Below are positions 61,161 to 64,000 of a stretch of DNA of 64,000 nucleotides, in pieces. Location of the stretch: the NCBI RefSeq assembly GCF_032362555.1, contig NC_083510.1, forward strand, positions 6,599,501 to 6,663,500. The letters are read 5' to 3'. Source of the DNA: Amyelois transitella. Its lineage: Eukaryota; Arthropoda; Insecta; Lepidoptera; Pyralidae. The translations under genes were made by a program, and so were the position numbers. The notes under the pieces are model-generated. The model worked only from the letters and a program-made list of their open reading frames with translations, ran no database searches and had not been told where the DNA came from. Positions within the stretch are counted from its first letter, which is position 1; each line of letters starts with the position of its first letter.

Positions 61161-62884
61161 ATGAAGAGCAAAATTGATACTTTCAATTCCTTTCTAAATG
61201 GTTGTGAAGAGACACTTAAAACATCAATTAATCAAACTGGTAAACTTATAAATTTGATGCTGATAAATAATAAAAGAATCAAATCTTCAGCAGTCAATTT
61301 TGGGAATCCAGCCGCAGTACCAAAAGGAAACGATTCCTCGTCTTCATCAAAGGTTAGTCAAAACACTACGATTGAACTTGGCGCAAAAAAAATCTAAGCA
61401 ATTAAGGCAATACACAATGAGGTAAGATCTAGGTAACTAGGATCCGAAGATCTTCTCTGCCGTCCACAAACTTTAAGGCAGCTAACCTATAAGCTGGCCT
61501 TAAACTTAGCTGTTTCTTAGCTTGACGACGGCAGCTTTATTAATTGGCATTGGCACATATGAATAACTCGACAAAGTAATAATTGGGCAAAAAATTTTAT
61601 AATTTAACTTTAACTACCTCCATTTCAAATGTAGTCAAAGTTTAAATTTTAAACTCCTGCGATCAGATGTTATGCCATGAAAGCGCATTAGCGGGATTAT
61701 TAAAATCGGAACAGTCCTGAATCCTGATATTCACACCGATATATTTTCCGCTCCCGTGGGTATTCCTGGAAATCCTAAGAGTGTTTTCTACACTTTCTAA
61801 GGAATAAACATACCAAATTAACGATACTTTTAATTAAATAATATTTCCCGTGGTTTTGCTGTTTTCCTAACCAAAGAGGAGAAGTTAGTGATTCAAATAT
61901 TCATGTGTGTCAGAATCGCGGGTGTACCTCACGGATTAAAATATCTGTTTTGGATTAATAACGTACTTGATGTGTACCTCTGTGTACCTATCCTAAAAAT
62001 CTGTGTACCTCCTTCTATGTAAAGATTTTTAAATAAAATACAAATATGTCGACACTTTTGGTAAATTCCTGGAGTCTGCTTTAATAAATCCAACTTCCAT
62101 TTTTAAAGATGCGGAAGAAAATGCTGCAGTGCAGTTTGTTACCGCTTCTTCTGCACGGACGCTTTTGAAGCGGCAGTAAACTTAGTTTTAAGTAATTTAT
62201 TTAACGTCAACCAATGTTTTGAAACCAAAAGATACGACAATTATTAAGTAATATGAAGTGTCCCATAATAATGAATAATATATAATTCATATTGAATTTG
62301 AATTATTCCTTCATAGGTTTTTAGCTAGCAACTCCAGTCACTATTTACTTTTAACTTCTGGCGTTTATCCCGGTAACATCCTCACCACTCCAAAAAAGGG
62401 CCCAGGTTATGCCTTTGACCATGACCCTTTTGGGTGAGTCAGAGAGTTTTTGCACGAATCGACCCGATCAGACCTCTGAAACCTTTTTAAGGGAACCTAA
62501 CCCTTATTTATGCCTAAATGTGCAGGTATCCTCACGATCCCTTATCGTAAGAGCATCGGTTAGTTTTTAAACTATAACGCTTGCATGCAATGCAGCAACA
62601 TATGTCACCTAGTTAAAGGTGATCTTAAAATATTGTGACAACTGGTCCTGTATACCCCGCAAAGAATAAATGCGTGATATGTGTAATGTGTATTTTATAT
62701 AATAATATTTTATCCTCCAGGGCGCCACGAAAAAATCTGCAAAACCATATAGGGCCCGTAGGAGCTGGCCAACTACTAATAGTCGTCAGAATGAAGACAG
62801 ACAAATTGATGAAAATCCAAATTTACATGTTCATTATTTTAAAAAAGGCATGGGATCCAAGTTTCAACGTGGGATAACATCGGG
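61161..62884 (+). CDS. Unrecognised spliced gene, first two coding exons
   Basis: Exon 1 runs from ATG 61161 to 61352 (64 codons, phase 0) and ends CATCAAAG before GTTAGT. Exon 2 probably starts at 62721 after TTTATCCTCCAG and is open to a possible donor at 62884/62885 (GGA|GTAAGC). The joined frame is continuous. Exon 1 is hydrophilic: Asn/Ser/Lys-rich, with 'MKSKIDTFNSFLNGCEETLK' at the start and a five-serine run near its end. Exon 2 is basic and aromatic, with 'KPYRARRSWP' and 'HVHYFKKGMG'. There is no signal peptide, membrane segment or known motif. If the donor is ignored, the frame runs to a stop at 62952, inside a hairpin. Later exons may lie beyond the window. Splice signals and phase support a real gene, but the family is unknown. 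Confidence 0.45.
61420..62720. other. Intron of the unrecognised gene
   Basis: AT-rich, with one LINE-type 3'-end repeat (62110-62310) and an old repeat fragment (about 62340-62570). No other gene is seen. Confidence 0.4.
62110..62310 (+). repeat. LINE-type 3'-end repeat, copy 4
   Basis: 'GAAAATGCTGCAGTGCAGTT', 'CTTCTTCTGCACGGACG' and 'GAAGCGGCAGTAAACTTAG', ending near 'ATTGAATTTGAATT'. It is close to copy 1 (32340) and better preserved than copy 3 (58795-59000). Confidence 0.65.
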
Positions 62885-62938
62885 AGTAAGCAATTCAATA
62901 TTTCATAATCAACTACTGTTGATTATACTGTACTGTTA

Positions 62939-63010
62939 CCTAAAACCATAAGTATTATGGATCTACCTATTATACTTAATAGGTAGATCCATAATACTTA
63001 TGGTTTTAGG
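62939..63010. repeat. Perfect inverted repeat, 34-bp arms, 4-bp loop
   Basis: CCTAAAACCATAAGTATTAT... (62939-62972) is exactly complementary to 62977-63010; the loop is TACT. It lies 54 bp after the possible donor of the unrecognised gene. Confidence 0.95.
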
Positions 63011-63419
63011 CGTAGTGCACTTTTGTGATGATTGACTATCGAACGACAGGAGAGTGTCAGACTTTTTCAACAGTTTATACTTTTTTTTGCCCGCGCCTGC
63101 TGTTTCTTTTAGTTAATATACATATCTACTTACTTTTAATAAATCTGTAAAAGATTATTATAGATAGAAGAATTATATATATATATATATATTCACAGTA
63201 TAGTATATATTAATGTTTATATATATAAACACTCCCGCCACAACAAAACTATTTAAATATGTATTTTCAATTAACAGAATGCCATAATGTGGTGATATGC
63301 AACCTCCACATTAGCTTTGACACCTTTAATCATAAAAGGAACATTTCATTTCTGTCACATGCTCAAAGTCATACTGTATAATTTTATTGAATAAAGCCAT
63401 ATTTACTGTGAAATGGTTA

Positions 63420-63519
63420 GTTATTCTACAATATATTCAATAAAATAAATAATCAAGGATAAGTAGTTTCAGATACTTATCCATGATTATTTATTTTATT
63501 GAGTAAATTGTAGAATAAC
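63420..63519. repeat. Inverted repeat, 46-bp arms with 3 mismatches, 8-bp loop
   Basis: GTTATTCTACAAT... (63420-63465) pairs with 63474-63519 at 43 of 46 positions; the loop is GTTTCAGA. Its right edge meets the start of the gag-like frame. It could be a small fold-back element. Confidence 0.9.
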
Positions 63520-64000
63520 AAACCAAAACGATTCGAAGCAGAGCCGACAACAAACTCGGACAAATCTTGCGAATGGATTCATTGGAAACAAACATTCAAT
63601 AATTTCACACATGCAATTGAAAATAAAGGAAATATCGTAAATAACGACTGCAAGTATCAATTATTAGTAAACTTTTTATCTCCATTCCTTTATACTCATG
63701 CCAAAGATACAAAAGATTATCTCTTAGCTATAGAGAGACTAGATGCGCTATTTATCAAACCTGTTAATAATGTTTACTCAAGGTATCAACTGTCTCAAAG
63801 AAAACAGGAGTCAGGAGAGATAGTTGATCAATACATTCAAACTTTGAAACTGTTATCAAAGAAATGTAACTTCCAGTCAGTAACTGCGGAACAAAATAAG
63901 AATGAATACATACGAGACGCCTTTATCGCAGGGCTATCGTCTTCAGCTATACGTCAAAGACTACTTGAGAACTATACACTCACTCTTGATGCAGCATTGT
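63517..64000 (+). pseudogene. Ty3/gypsy-type retrotransposon gag fragment, open at right edge
   Basis: One frame is open from about 63517 to the window end, some 160 codons, with no internal stop and no ATG near its start. The sequence is rich in aromatic and charged residues and has the look of a Retrotrans_gag capsid domain: a 'WIHWKQTFNNF' start, 'YQLLVNFLSP' in the middle, 'FSRYQL...RKQESGEIVDQYI'-like block (here 'VYSRYQLSQRKQESGEIVDQ'), then 'IRDAFIAGLSSSAIRQRLLE'. That last pattern (the R-D-x-F-I/V-x-G-L motif) is typical of insect gypsy-like gag. The 5' end is missing and a hairpin abuts it. Pol and LTRs would be beyond the window, so completeness is unknown. Confidence 0.7.

Noticed and set aside
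1..64000. CRISPR arrays, tRNA or rRNA genes, bacterial insertion sequences
   Set aside because: I saw no regularly spaced direct repeats, cloverleaf sequences or rRNA segments. All mobile elements are of eukaryotic types.

Overview
The window is nuclear DNA from an insect, almost certainly a moth or butterfly. The evidence is AT-rich sequence, spliced genes with GT-AG introns, short non-autonomous Helitrons ending in a GC-rich hairpin plus CTAG, and a short retroposon family with a TATG-type tail that is common in lepidopteran genomes. I see no bacterial operons, rRNA, tRNA or CRISPR arrays. I could not search databases, so names rest on motifs, exon structure and remembered family features.

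Four protein genes can be assembled exon by exon. (1) On the minus strand, 9567 down to 1658, lie the first 12 coding exons (about 716 residues) of a P5B-type transport ATPase (ATP13A2/3 family); the rest lies beyond the left edge. (2) Starting 764 bp away and head-to-head, on the plus strand, is a complete Popeye-domain gene (BVES-like, 8 coding exons, 10331-16267, 404 aa). (3) A second, divergent Popeye-domain gene on the same strand occupies 37572-46319 (7 coding exons, 404 aa if the second possible start is used). A CpG-rich block ending in a splice donor at 28480-28789 may be its distant first exon. (4) On the plus strand, 52305-57123 holds a complete gene for the branched-chain alpha-keto acid dehydrogenase E2 subunit (DBT, 9 coding exons, 477 aa). 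A two-exon gene of unknown function (61161-62884) is weaker but in phase.

The rest is intron and intergenic DNA full of mobile elements. At the left edge is the end of a PIF/Harbinger transposon carrying a transposase and an antisense MADF gene. An ATPase intron holds a TIR-bounded element with a THAP-domain remnant. Two Helitrons sit head-to-tail at 17539-20182, and a related composite Helitron (30432-32213) is inserted inside an (AT)n tract. A decayed piggyBac element spans 24556-26400. Three SINE-like copies have clear 11-12 bp target-site duplications. A Ty3/gypsy-type gag reading frame is open at the right edge.

The most unusual signals are eight long, compact inverted repeats with unrelated arms, the tandem and 3'-end-swapped Helitrons, and the linkage of two diverged Popeye genes that share intron positions. 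I found no candidate for a wholly new molecular system.
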